Part shown: positions 6,560-14,403 of the stretch, piece after piece
Layout: each line of letters starts with the position of its first letter
How positions within the stretch are numbered: the stretch's first letter is position 1
From: a virus
Length of the DNA: 24,543 bases
Virus record (IMG/VR): IMGVR_UViG_3300046692_000311
Span: 1 to 24,543 of that record
Reading direction: 5' to 3' (one strand)
Notes under the pieces: model-generated
What the model was told of the DNA's origin: nothing
The model's database searches: none
The model's input: only the letters and a program-made list of their open reading frames with translations
Position numbers and translations under genes: made by a program

Positions 6560-7879
6560 ATGCCTACACCACAGCGCCCAGAGTTAAATGTATTATTTGA
6601 TCGGCCTCCAGTTGAGGCCATAGAATACTTAAAAAGCAAGGGCTACAAGATTGGTTGGGACTGGCATCAAACCTTAGATGATGCACATAGCCGTGCTTTT
6701 ACTGTCGCAAAAGTGGCAAAGCTAGATTTACTTCAAGACATCCGTAAATCATTGATTAATTCTTTAGAGCAAGGACAAAGTCTAGAGAAATGGAAAGCTG
6801 AAATAACACCCTTACTTCAACAAAATGGATGGTGGGGGAAAAAGACCGTTATTAATCCTGAAGGACAAGAGCAAGAAGTACAGCTTGGATCGCCACGCCG
6901 CTTACGTACCATTTATCATACTAATATGCGTTCAGCTTATTCAGCTGGCCGCTATAAGGCCATGCTAGAAGCTTCTGATACACACCCATTTTGGGAGTAT
7001 CGCCACGTCACAATGGTGAACTATCGAGAAGAACATAAAAGTTGGAATGGCATTATTTTAAGAGCAGATGATCCGTTTTGGTCATATTCATATCCACCAT
7101 CCAAATTCGGTTGTAACTGCCGTGTCATTGCGAGATCAGCCCGATATATAGAGGGTAAAGAAGTATTGAGCAGTGACGGCTATCAAACCCAATATAGTGA
7201 AAAGATTGGTGTCGATAGCTTCACGGGGGCTGATGTATACGGCACTCGGCAACGCTTTGATATTCCGACACAGGACGGCAGTATTATTAGTTTTAGTCCC
7301 GCTGCGGGGTTTAATAATTCGCCTGCAACAAGCTATGCAATTGACCAAGTACTGGCAGATCGGGCGAGAAAATATCTGGGAGATGCTGAAGGGTTAAAAC
7401 AAGTTCAGCAAATCATCACAGCTCCAGTACGACAAAAAGCCCATAACGCATTTATTGAAAACACTTTAAGTTTTGGTAATTCTCAGGGTAAATCAAGCAC
7501 GGTTGGCGTGTTCCAAGCACAAGAAATTGCTTATTTGCTCAACAAAGGGCAGCAAATCGAAAGTCCTATTATGACTATTGATGATCGCTTATTAATTGGA
7601 AAGAAAGCAAAACGTCATGAATCTGCTGGAGATGCTTTAAGCATTGCCGAATGGCAAGAGTTACCCTTACTCATCTCGCAAGTCAAAATGGTCGTATACG
7701 ATGTCAAAAATGACAGCATTCTCTATTTAATAAATAGCTTGGATGAGGATAAGCAAAAACTAATTAAGCTTTCAATTCGTCCAAGAAAAGGCGTTATTCA
7801 AATTGTCAGCGTTTTTAAAATATTAGAGGGGGCAATCAAGGACGGATTAAATGCTTCGCACTATGAGCTAATTAGATAG
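6560..7879 (+). CDS. Head morphogenesis protein, SPP1 gp7/Mu gpF family, with probable C-terminal nuclease-toxin domain
   Basis: Residues 1 to about 200 are a minor head protein of the SPP1 gp7/Mu gp30 family, which binds the portal and aids prohead assembly. The family signature is seen as YREEHKSWNGIILRADDPFW (155-174) followed by YPPSKFGCNCRV (178-189) with C185 and C187. The protein is 439 residues long, and the segment from about 315 to the end has the style of the phage-carried Barnase/EndoU/ColicinE5/RelE-like nuclease domains that are known at the C-terminus of Mu-F-like proteins: KRHESAGDALSIAEWQELP, then VVYDVKNDSILYLIN, then beta strands. H353 is a plausible catalytic residue. The domain call is from memory of the family and needs a profile search. 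It begins two bases after the portal stop. Confidence 0.85.
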   Translation: MPTPQRPELNVLFDRPPVEAIEYLKSKGYKIGWDWHQTLDDAHSRAFTVAKVAKLDLLQDIRKSLINSLEQGQSLEKWKAEITPLLQQNGWWGKKTVINPEGQEQEVQLGSPRRLRTIYHTNMRSAYSAGRYKAMLEASDTHPFWEYRHVTMVNYREEHKSWNGIILRADDPFWSYSYPPSKFGCNCRVIARSARYIEGKEVLSSDGYQTQYSEKIGVDSFTGADVYGTRQRFDIPTQDGSIISFSPAAGFNNSPATSYAIDQVLADRARKYLGDAEGLKQVQQIITAPVRQKAHNAFIENTLSFGNSQGKSSTVGVFQAQEIAYLLNKGQQIESPIMTIDDRLLIGKKAKRHESAGDALSIAEWQELPLLISQVKMVVYDVKNDSILYLINSLDEDKQKLIKLSIRPRKGVIQIVSVFKILEGAIKDGLNASHYELIR

Positions 7880-8029
7880 TGAGATGGCGGCTGACTTGCA
7901 CAGCATAATACTGAATAGCTTTAAAGCTAACCGTAACCATTCTATTTGGAAACTACCATCTCAAGCTTGAGTATAAATTATGTACTACCTATTTATCAAT
8001 AAAGTCTTTTTACAGCACTGGGGGACTTG

Positions 8030-8569
8030 ATGAGTTACATTCAAATCACGGATGATGCACTGTCGCGCATGCTCTATAAAGTCTCTGCAAAAATGCAGCG
8101 TCCACGTGAGCTGACAGCAGCCATTTCTGTTTCATTTCTTACGATTACTGAAGACAACTTTGATATGCAGGGTCGCCCTGCATGGGCAGGTTTAAGTGCT
8201 GCTTATTTGAAAATTCGGAAACAAGGCAAAATACTCAGTCAGTCTAATCAACTCCGCGATAGCATTCAGCCCTTTCATAGTGATACAGAAGCAGGAATTA
8301 GCTCCAACCTTCCATATTCAGCCATCCACCAATTTGGCGGAACAATTAAACATCCTGGCGGGACACGTTACCAAGTGATTGGCAGCGGCATGGCCGTTTT
8401 TGTAAGCAATGCTTTTTCAGGTCCAACGACTGGTGTGACCAAGCCGCATGACATTCCAATACCCGCACGTCCCTATATGCCTATGGATGAAGATGGCAAT
8501 TTACAGGCTGAAGCTTCAGCTGCAATTTACGATGATGTTGTTTATTTCTATGAAAAACTCTTTGACTAG
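8030..8569 (+). CDS. Virion morphogenesis protein, Mu gpG-like
   Basis: The 179-residue product matches the phage virion morphogenesis family (Mu gpG, related to P2 gpS tail completion protein). The segments RPAWAGLSAAYLKIRKQGKIL and LSQSNQLRDSI, then YSAIHQFGGTI, are the hallmark of the family, and the C-terminal PARPYMPMDEDG is also typical. It acts in joining heads and tails or completing the tail end. The ATG at 8030 follows GGGGA (8021-8025) with good spacing; a TTG three bases earlier is less likely. The 150-base spacer from 7880 shows AT-rich sequence with no clear site. The position between gp30 and protease I is that of Mu. Confidence 0.88.
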   Translation: MSYIQITDDALSRMLYKVSAKMQRPRELTAAISVSFLTITEDNFDMQGRPAWAGLSAAYLKIRKQGKILSQSNQLRDSIQPFHSDTEAGISSNLPYSAIHQFGGTIKHPGGTRYQVIGSGMAVFVSNAFSGPTTGVTKPHDIPIPARPYMPMDEDGNLQAEASAAIYDDVVYFYEKLFD

Positions 8570-8702
8570 CCTTTATATAGCGTTAGATAGCCGTTAGATG
8601 ATTGCATGTTGTATCTTTATTTTAAGTTTGAGTGATTGTTCATCTTGATGATGAACTGAGCTTAAACCGCATAACAAGAAGAATTAAGAATTTTGAAAAT
8701 TA
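8570..8702. other. Intergenic spacer with inverted repeat
   Basis: Two CGTTAGAT copies (8581-8588, 8592-8599) lie close to the gpG stop. GTTCATC (8638-8644) can pair with GATGAAC (8650-8656), and TTTAAG upstream can pair with CTTAAA downstream around it. There is no T-tract, so this is not a classical terminator. I see no gene here. Confidence 0.35.
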
Positions 8703-8714
8703 GGAACGACTTCC
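8703..8714 (+). promoter_or_regulatory. GGAANNACTTCC site 2, upstream of protease
   Basis: The sequence is GGAACGACTTCC, 72 bases upstream of the protease ATG at 8775. In phage Mu a C-activated late promoter (PI) sits at the equivalent place in front of gene I, which makes a late promoter here plausible. The motif itself does not resemble the Mu C site. Confidence 0.7.
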
Positions 8715-8774
8715 ACCGATAAAACCCCCTCATCTTTTTTATGCTCAAGTCTCATTAATTATTGATGCAATGGC

Positions 8775-9845
8775 ATGAAGATCAAACCCCTTATTGCTGC
8801 CTGTGCAATGAGTTTATCCACTGAGTCTAATCGTTTAGTCGTTATCCCTGACGGTGAATTTCGTGGCGTAGATGGTCGTCCGTTTGATGCACCTGCTTGG
8901 CGCTTAACTGCTGCCAATGCTGAAAACATTATAGCCAAATTATCAGGTCTAAAAATTGATCTGGTCATTGACTATGAACACGCAACATTAAAAGCGTTGG
9001 AAACGGGCAAGCCTGCACCTGCATCGGGTTGGTTAAAGCCAAATGGCTGGGAATACATACCAGGAGTCGGCATATGTAGTACTCAATTCGAATGGACTGA
9101 TAAAGCCAAAAACTTTATTGAGTCGGGTGAATACAAATATCTCTCCCCTGTTTTGTTCTATCAAGAAAATGGGGATGTCATTGGGCTGCATTCGTTAGCC
9201 CTTGTAAATAAACCTAATTTAGACACTCTGCCTGAAGCGCAACTGGCCGCTGCGGCACAAGACTATATAACTGCAACGATAAAGGACTCATCAATGGATG
9301 AATTACTAGAACAGTTGCGCTGGATGTTGAACTTACCATTGTCTGCTACTGCTGAAGAAGTATTGGCAGAATTGAATAAGTTGTCAGTGCAAATTAAAGA
9401 AAAAACTGGTGTTGTAGTCGCTGCAAATGGGCAAAACCTGTTTGATGTTTTAAGCGAACTGCAAACCAAAATTGCTGCAAATTCTCAGGCTTCACCAGAT
9501 CCGAAACAATGGGTTCCGATGGCTGTGTACCAAGAAGCTGTTGCTGCACGTGCTTCGATTGCATCCAACACTCAAGAAAAAGAACTTGAAGACGCGATTA
9601 CAGCGGCTTGTTCAGATGGCCGTCTAACGGGTGAAGCCACCATTGCTTGGGTACGTGACCGTGGTAAGACCGATGCAGCAGGAACGCTTACCTACTTAAG
9701 CGAATTACCCAAAATTGCAGCTTTAACCCAACAACAAACGCAACAGACACAGATTGCGGCAAATCATCAACATCCCGCTTATACCCCTGAAGCATTAGAA
9801 GTTGCAGCGGCAATGGGGGTTGAATTACCAGGAGTAAATCCATGA
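8775..9845 (+). CDS. Prohead protease, Mu gpI-like, with C-terminal scaffold
   Basis: The 356-residue protein is the maturation protease that cleaves scaffold during head assembly. The Mu I peptidase region spans about residues 15-155: RLVVIPDGEFRGVDGRPFD, LVIDYEHATLKA, ASGWLKPNGWEY and the C-terminal KYLSPVLFY and GLHSLALVNKPNL. The H in DYEH and the serine in KYLSPV are candidates for catalytic residues by family analogy. From about residue 174 the protein becomes helical, charged and Ala/Gln-rich as expected of a scaffold. No good Shine-Dalgarno is seen before the ATG; several ATG triplets lie within the preceding 10 bases but only this one is in frame. It follows site 2 of the repeated motif. 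Confidence 0.88.
   Translation: MKIKPLIAACAMSLSTESNRLVVIPDGEFRGVDGRPFDAPAWRLTAANAENIIAKLSGLKIDLVIDYEHATLKALETGKPAPASGWLKPNGWEYIPGVGICSTQFEWTDKAKNFIESGEYKYLSPVLFYQENGDVIGLHSLALVNKPNLDTLPEAQLAAAAQDYITATIKDSSMDELLEQLRWMLNLPLSATAEEVLAELNKLSVQIKEKTGVVVAANGQNLFDVLSELQTKIAANSQASPDPKQWVPMAVYQEAVAARASIASNTQEKELEDAITAACSDGRLTGEATIAWVRDRGKTDAAGTLTYLSELPKIAALTQQQTQQTQIAANHQHPAYTPEALEVAAAMGVELPGVNP
9294..9845 (+). CDS. Nested scaffold protein, Mu gene Z-like, in-frame internal start
   Basis: An ATG at 9294, in frame with the protease (its residue 174), is preceded by a near-perfect Shine-Dalgarno AAAGGA at 9281-9286 with 7-base spacing. Translation from it gives a 183-residue helical protein beginning MDELLEQLRWML, the scaffold part without the protease. 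Mu gene Z is nested in gene I in the same way, providing free scaffold around which gpT assembles and which the protease then destroys. The ribosome binding site here is better than that of the protease itself, fitting the need for more scaffold than protease. Confidence 0.75.
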   Translation: MDELLEQLRWMLNLPLSATAEEVLAELNKLSVQIKEKTGVVVAANGQNLFDVLSELQTKIAANSQASPDPKQWVPMAVYQEAVAARASIASNTQEKELEDAITAACSDGRLTGEATIAWVRDRGKTDAAGTLTYLSELPKIAALTQQQTQQTQIAANHQHPAYTPEALEVAAAMGVELPGVNP

Positions 9846-10252
9846 GCAGTATTTTAAGCGGTGCTGATCGACAAACACCTCGTCGAGACTTGGGACTTGT
9901 GCGTGTAGGTGTAAAAGCCAATGCCATCGTTTTGGCTGGGCACATTGCTGTAGTAGATACGGCAGGTTATGCAGAACATGGAAAGGTAGCAACCGATCTC
10001 ACCTATTTAGGTGTATTCGATGAAACCATTGATAACACAGGTGGCGCAGATGGAGACGTTTCAGTTTTAGTACGTACTCATGCTGCTTTCCTTTTAGATA
10101 ACGACGAAGCCGATGCTGTAGACCAAGCATCTGTCGGTATGAAGTGTTACATCCATGATTCAACAACGGTCAGTAAAACATCAGCAACTGATACAAAGTC
10201 TCTATGCGGTGTTGTTTTAGAAATCACAGATGAAGGGGTATGGGTAGCATGA
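9842..10252 (+). CDS. Head decoration (capsid cement) protein
   Basis: This 136-residue beta-rich protein starts in an ATGA overlap with the protease stop, with GGAG (9830-9833) eight bases upstream. The sequence ADRQTPRRDLGLVRVGVKANAIVLAGHIAVVDTAGYA and the later LGVFDETIDNTGG are typical of small capsid cement proteins of the DUF2190 type. Such proteins sit on the outside of the capsid and stabilise it. Its place between protease and major head protein supports the role. The exact family is assigned by look, not by search. Confidence 0.75.
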   Translation: MSSILSGADRQTPRRDLGLVRVGVKANAIVLAGHIAVVDTAGYAEHGKVATDLTYLGVFDETIDNTGGADGDVSVLVRTHAAFLLDNDEADAVDQASVGMKCYIHDSTTVSKTSATDTKSLCGVVLEITDEGVWVA

Positions 10253-11160
10253 AGATTAATGGTGCAGTAATTGCGGGGCTATTTATTGGCCTAAAAACAG
10301 CGTTTACCAATGCCTTTGCTGCGGGGGAAGCTGAATGGCCTGAGATTGCCTCAGAGGTTCCAAGTACGACCAAGGCCAACGATTATACATGGTTATCTAA
10401 CTTCCCTGGCATGACCGAATGGGTGGGTAAAAAACAAGTCAAAAAGTTGTCTGAGTACAACTATGTGATTGTCAATAAATCCTATGCGTCTACCGTTGCA
10501 GTAAAACGCGATGATATTGAAGACGACCAGTTGGGAATTTACAAAACGCAAGCTGAAGGTGCTGGGCATGCAGCTAAGCAATGGCCTGATGAACTTGTCT
10601 ATGGGGCAGTAAATAACAGCTTTACTAAGAGTTGTTATGACGGCAAACCATTTATTGCATCCAACCACCCGAACGGCAATAAATCCACAGCCAGCAACAA
10701 AGGAACCAAAAAGCTTTCAATTGAAACTTTTGCGAAAGCGCAGGCGTCCTATGGTGCTGCACGTACAGCAATGATGTCATTGAAAGATGAAGAAGGTCGT
10801 CCTTTGAATGTACGTCCAAACATTTTACTTGTGCCTCCTGCATTAGAAGCTGTCGCTAACTCTTTAATGACTCTTGATAAGCTCGAAGATGGCAAACCGA
10901 ATCCATTCAAAGGCACGGCAAAAGTGAAGGTTTCTGGCCGCTTAACTAACTCAACTGCCTGGTTCTTATTAGACACCACCAAGCCGTTGAAACCGTTTAT
11001 TTATCAGCCGCGTAAAAAACCAGTTTTTGTACAGCAAACTTCTATGGATTCTGATGCAGTGTTTATGGAGGGCGAATTCAAATTTGGTGCTGAAGCACGT
11101 GGTGAAGCAGGTTTTGGTCACTGGCAGCTAGTGTTTGGCTCTGACGGCACTGTGGACTAA
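10249..11160 (+). CDS. Major head protein, Mu gpT-like
   Basis: The 303-residue product is the main capsid subunit. The N-terminus MKINGAVIAGLFIGLKTAF matches the start of the Mu gpT family, as do WPEIASEVPSTTKANDYTWL, FPGMTEWVG and the DGKPFIASNHPNG loop. The C-terminus with EFKFGAEARGEAGFGHWQL is also typical. The ATG at 10249 overlaps the preceding stop in an ATGA and matches family starts; an in-frame ATG at 10240 would add MGS only. AAGGGG at 10232-10237 serves either start. Unlike some relatives no long N-terminal extension is present, as expected when scaffold is supplied by the protease/scaffold gene. Confidence 0.93.
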   Translation: MKINGAVIAGLFIGLKTAFTNAFAAGEAEWPEIASEVPSTTKANDYTWLSNFPGMTEWVGKKQVKKLSEYNYVIVNKSYASTVAVKRDDIEDDQLGIYKTQAEGAGHAAKQWPDELVYGAVNNSFTKSCYDGKPFIASNHPNGNKSTASNKGTKKLSIETFAKAQASYGAARTAMMSLKDEEGRPLNVRPNILLVPPALEAVANSLMTLDKLEDGKPNPFKGTAKVKVSGRLTNSTAWFLLDTTKPLKPFIYQPRKKPVFVQQTSMDSDAVFMEGEFKFGAEARGEAGFGHWQLVFGSDGTVD

Positions 11161-11174
11161 TTAGGAGTACAGAC

Positions 11175-11603
11175 ATGTTTGCAACTCTAGACGCAATGCG
11201 TGACAAATTTGGTGAAAATGAGTTGATTGAGCTTACTGTTACTGAACCCCCTTATGTACAAGAAATCAATATGACTCGTTTGAATGCTGCTATGCAACAG
11301 GCAAACAGTGAAATTGAAGGCTACATTGGTGCACGTTACCCATTGCCGTTGCAAACGGTCCCTCCTTTCCTTCAGTCGATAGCGTGTGATATGTCACGCT
11401 ATCACGCCTCCACAGGTGCAATGTCTGAAAATGGTCCAATCAAAACCCGTTATGAAGCTGCCCTTAAAACATTGAAGGAAATTTCAAAAGGGACAATTCA
11501 AATCGGTGGCAATCCGACAGGCCAAGCTACCCCTATCAAGTCCTCTAACAACTCTATTGTCATGACTGTTGGGCGTAGACATTTTGGAGGGCAAAACTGG
11601 TGA
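11175..11603 (+). CDS. Head completion/connector protein, Mu gp36-like (DUF1320)
   Basis: The 142-residue product fits the DUF1320 family (Mu gp36, gene J): the N-terminal helix DAMRDKFGENELIELT, then RLNAAMQQANSEIEGYIGARYPLPL, then the IACDMSRYHAS helix. Members attach below the portal and prepare the head for tail joining. AGGAG at 11163-11167 is well placed before the ATG. The 3' end overlaps the next gene in a GTGA junction. Confidence 0.87.
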   Translation: MFATLDAMRDKFGENELIELTVTEPPYVQEINMTRLNAAMQQANSEIEGYIGARYPLPLQTVPPFLQSIACDMSRYHASTGAMSENGPIKTRYEAALKTLKEISKGTIQIGGNPTGQATPIKSSNNSIVMTVGRRHFGGQNW

Positions 11604-12205
11604 TTGGCTATGACGACATCGAGCAAGGCATAAAAGACCTCTGTGATCAGCAAAAAACTTCAGGCAAATGGCCTTGGCTTGCCGCTGTTAAAAGTTATGG
11701 CGGTGAGTTTGATGAAGACCTGCTGGATGTTGTAAAGCGCTTCCCTGCTATTTGGGTTACGACTGCTGGTTCAGATGGTTCACCAGAAAAACTATCCCAT
11801 AACAAAGTAAAAGATTCGGTCAAAGTTGTTGTTCTGGTAGGTGCTTCATCTGTACGGAATGAAGAAGCCCGACGACACGGTGCAGGTGCTGACATTGGTA
11901 CTTATTCGATGTTAAAGCATGTTCGTAAACTTTTTACTAATAACACACTTAAAAGTGTCGGACTTGAAGGCTTAGATCCATTAGAACTAGGCAAAACTAA
12001 AACCATCTTCAACACGATAGTTCGCGGAAAATCAATCAGTGTAATCGCCCAAGAGTTCACCACAGGATTTATCTTCAAAGCGTCAGATCGTGATCGTGAA
12101 GATGAAGACACTGAGGCAGAAATCCAAAAAATCAATATTGACTATTACTATCAGCCAAACGACGGACTCGTCGATGAAAGTGATCTAGTCGAATTAAAAC
12201 GATGA
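11600..12205 (+). CDS. Mu gp37-like protein (DUF1834), probable tail terminator
   Basis: The 201-residue protein starts with GTG in a GTGA overlap, with GGAGG at 11586-11590 nine bases upstream. The sequence FPAIWVTTAGSDG and the VVVLVGASSVRNEEARRHG, then the region around GTYSMLKHVRKLF, match the DUF1834 (Mu gp37) family. It is predicted by gene order to cap the head-proximal end of the tail. The role is inferred from Mu synteny; sequence alone gives only the family. Confidence 0.82.
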   Translation: MIGYDDIEQGIKDLCDQQKTSGKWPWLAAVKSYGGEFDEDLLDVVKRFPAIWVTTAGSDGSPEKLSHNKVKDSVKVVVLVGASSVRNEEARRHGAGADIGTYSMLKHVRKLFTNNTLKSVGLEGLDPLELGKTKTIFNTIVRGKSISVIAQEFTTGFIFKASDRDREDEDTEAEIQKINIDYYYQPNDGLVDESDLVELKR

Positions 12206-12213
12206 GATAGAAA

Positions 12214-12882
12214 ATGAGTTTAAATATTCAAACTGAGGTTAATTTAGATATGACAGTTCGTATTACTGGACGCGACCAAGTCACTGGTGCAGATATCGGT
12301 AAATTAAATGCACTCTTTGAAGCCGTAGAAAGCTTGGGTGGCACCATCAATTATCCAAATCCTACAACTCCAGTGACTCCTGACTTTATCAACTGTACCT
12401 ATGATGGAGATGTACTGAGCTACACAGGCGGTACAGTCCACATTGGTGATATGACTGTTGCAGGTTTAGTTGGTGCAATGGACTTCCCTGTGGGGGCTAC
12501 GGCACGTTTTCGTCTAAGCAAGACAAGCCATGAGCAAATGCTTTTATCTTTTGGTACTGCAAATGCACAAGCCCAAAATGACCGAAATAATGCACTGACC
12601 ATTAGTTCTGTTTCTCCATCGGCATTGACCTTACAGATTTCAAAACATGGAAATGATTTGGAACCCGTCCGTCTAGATGAAATAGATGCCTATAAAATTA
12701 CTGCTCATCGTGCAACAGCAACATCTATATTCTTAAATTTCTATGACTCAGCAGATGAGCTTCTTGGAATGCGTGAAGTAATGGACGTGGAAGCCAACCG
12801 TTTCTGGTTGGGTGTGACTTTGGCTTCAGAACAATCCGTTTTTACCTCAGAGATTTTTATCTCCACACCAGCTGAGTCTTAA
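12214..12882 (+). CDS. Unrecognised beta-rich structural protein
   Basis: The 222-residue product has no family I recognise. It begins with a short charged helix-containing part (about 1-45), a Pro/Thr linker PNPTTPVTP near residue 50, and then alternating hydrophobic strands that look like one jelly-roll or lectin-like beta domain (about 55-220). It sits tightly between gp37 and the sheath, in the slot of the small Mu gp38, but is about three times longer. Its ending eight bases before the sheath gene's Shine-Dalgarno region implies one operon. A virion surface or tail decoration role is reasonable from the position and fold type. The start is supported only by weak GAGA. Confidence 0.6.
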   Translation: MSLNIQTEVNLDMTVRITGRDQVTGADIGKLNALFEAVESLGGTINYPNPTTPVTPDFINCTYDGDVLSYTGGTVHIGDMTVAGLVGAMDFPVGATARFRLSKTSHEQMLLSFGTANAQAQNDRNNALTISSVSPSALTLQISKHGNDLEPVRLDEIDAYKITAHRATATSIFLNFYDSADELLGMREVMDVEANRFWLGVTLASEQSVFTSEIFISTPAES

Positions 12883-12891
12883 GGGGGAATT

Positions 12892-13545
12892 ATGCCTATT
12901 CAAAAAGGTATTCGTACACCAGGTATGTATACAGACGTCAATATCAATACACAGCGTACAGGCTTACCCGCAAACACGCACAAGGTATTGTTTGTGACGC
13001 CAGATGCTGCTGTTGAAGAATTGACTAGCCCTGTCAGTATTTATAACCGTAATGAAGCAGACCAAAGTTTTGGTCGAAATTCAGTCATGGGGCGAATGAT
13101 TACAGCCGCGATTCAAACCAATCGCCTAGTCGATGTACAGGGATTTTCTGATTCGTCAGAGTTTCAAATTAGCTGTGCAGATGCTCGTTCAACCATTTTC
13201 TTTAGCCCGTTTGACCTTAGTGAATCTTCATTTGAAATTGAACTAGATGGCGTTACTTATACTGATGGTAGCGGTGAAATTGGTTACTACATTAATAACC
13301 ATCCAGTTTTGAGTCAGGTATTAGATGCTGATCAGGATGGCTATTTAAGAGTTGATAATCTAGATACCCAAAAGTTTCATCGAGTTCGAATCAATTTTAC
13401 AGGCTTACTTCCAGCTTCACATAAGATTGGGATTGCTAACCCTCCTAATACAGCTTATTCAATTGAACATGATGACGGTGCTGTGAAATCTATCTCGTTC
13501 TGCTTAGCACCAGTTGAACCTATCGGCCCACTTCCTCAAGGGTAA
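12892..13545 (+). CDS. Tail sheath, N-terminal subunit of a split sheath
   Basis: Residues 1 to about 90 match the N-terminal domain of Mu/P2-type tail sheath proteins: PGMYTDVNINTQRTGLPANTHKVLFV, then VSIYNRNEADQSFGRNSVMGRMITAAIQTNR. From about residue 95 to 217 the protein departs from the family and becomes a beta-rich domain of unknown type (SSFEIELDGVTYTDGSGEIGYY and onward), ending with a TAA. The expected sheath body is not in this frame but in the next gene. A strong AGGGGGA at 12882-12888 precedes the ATG. The 47-base spacer to the next gene has stops in both relevant frames, so this is not a simple frameshift. The split looks natural. Confidence 0.8.
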   Translation: MPIQKGIRTPGMYTDVNINTQRTGLPANTHKVLFVTPDAAVEELTSPVSIYNRNEADQSFGRNSVMGRMITAAIQTNRLVDVQGFSDSSEFQISCADARSTIFFSPFDLSESSFEIELDGVTYTDGSGEIGYYINNHPVLSQVLDADQDGYLRVDNLDTQKFHRVRINFTGLLPASHKIGIANPPNTAYSIEHDDGAVKSISFCLAPVEPIGPLPQG

Positions 13546-13592
13546 TTTAATTTAAAAATTCACAGGAATTTATCCAAATTGGGAAAAATGAA

Positions 13593-14393
13593 ATGAGTAT
13601 TCAAGAAAAGATTGCCCCGCTGGGACATACGATTATTGCGCTTTCTGAGCCGCCAAAAACACCGTTAGAGATTTTGGCATGGATTGATCATTTAAATTCA
13701 GTCAGTGACCCAATTAACCAAAAGCCTGCGATTTTAGTTGTGCCATTCTCTAATGTAGAAGACGCTGAAGACTTTGCCGCTGGACCTCCAATTAAAACCA
13801 GCTATCGCGTGGTTTGTGTTTGTTACCATGGTGCACATGGTGAAGAACCTGAACTTGCAGCTGCAATGGCTGCGGCATTGGCGGACTCTAACGATCCAGC
13901 TCTACCATTCAACGGTGTGAACTTAAATGGTATTACGCCCGTTGAGGATCAATACAAACTGACCTTTGAGCGTGTTGAAGCGGCACTTCGTAAAGGTGTT
14001 TGTATGATTCAAACTGGTGCTGATGGTGTACCAGAGATTGTTCGTGCTATCTCAACCTATCGTACGAATCCTGATACTGGCATTGATGATGACATTATGC
14101 TCGACATTAATGGCGTACTAACCATTGACTATGTACGTCAAGTCATGCGGATTGCCGCTTCAAAAGAACGTCGTCGTAAGAATACAGAAGCTGCTCGTCG
14201 TAACCTACGTTCAATTTTCTTAGTTGAGGCTCTTAAGCTTGACCGTGCTGAAATTTTACAAAATGTTGAAGCAACTAAAGACGAGCTAACTGTGACTGAA
14301 GACCCAACTGATCGCTACCGTGTCAATGCGGCTATTCCTTCAGATTGGGTGCGCGGTATGCACATCGTTGCGACTACACTGAACGTTTATTAA
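13593..14393 (+). CDS. Tail sheath, C-terminal body subunit of a split sheath
   Basis: The 266-residue product carries the contractile sheath body: a Rossmann-like part (HTIIALSEPP to VVPFS, about 12-52), then DPALPFNGVNLNGITPVED (101-119), ALRKGVCMIQ, RAISTYRTN (151-159), the LTIDYVRQVMRIAASK segment and the C-terminal arm NAAIPSDWVRGMHIVATTLNVY. These are the most conserved stretches of Mu gpL-type sheaths. It has its own GGGA (13581-13584) and ATG. Together the two parts are 483 residues, close to a normal single sheath. It ends before a bidirectional terminator shared with the convergent moron. Confidence 0.85.
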   Translation: MSIQEKIAPLGHTIIALSEPPKTPLEILAWIDHLNSVSDPINQKPAILVVPFSNVEDAEDFAAGPPIKTSYRVVCVCYHGAHGEEPELAAAMAAALADSNDPALPFNGVNLNGITPVEDQYKLTFERVEAALRKGVCMIQTGADGVPEIVRAISTYRTNPDTGIDDDIMLDINGVLTIDYVRQVMRIAASKERRRKNTEAARRNLRSIFLVEALKLDRAEILQNVEATKDELTVTEDPTDRYRVNAAIPSDWVRGMHIVATTLNVY

Positions 14394-14403
14394 TGTTATA
14401 TAG

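Noticed and set aside
7948-7960. GGAAACTACCATC before gpG, resembling a shortened late motif
   Set aside because: It lacks the ACTTCC half and the distance to the ATG at 8030 is 82 bases; chance similarity in AT-rich DNA is likely.
13396-13416. CTTACTTCC inside the N-terminal sheath gene
   Set aside because: It has only the right half of the motif and is inside a coding region.
13565-13575. GGAATTTATCC before the sheath body gene
   Set aside because: It is one base short and only about 27 bases from the start codon, so it does not fit the motif geometry.
12892-14393. Sheath split as a frameshift or sequencing error
   Set aside because: The two ORFs are separated by 47 bases with stops in both frames, each has a good ribosome binding site, and the N part has a replaced domain rather than an interrupted one.
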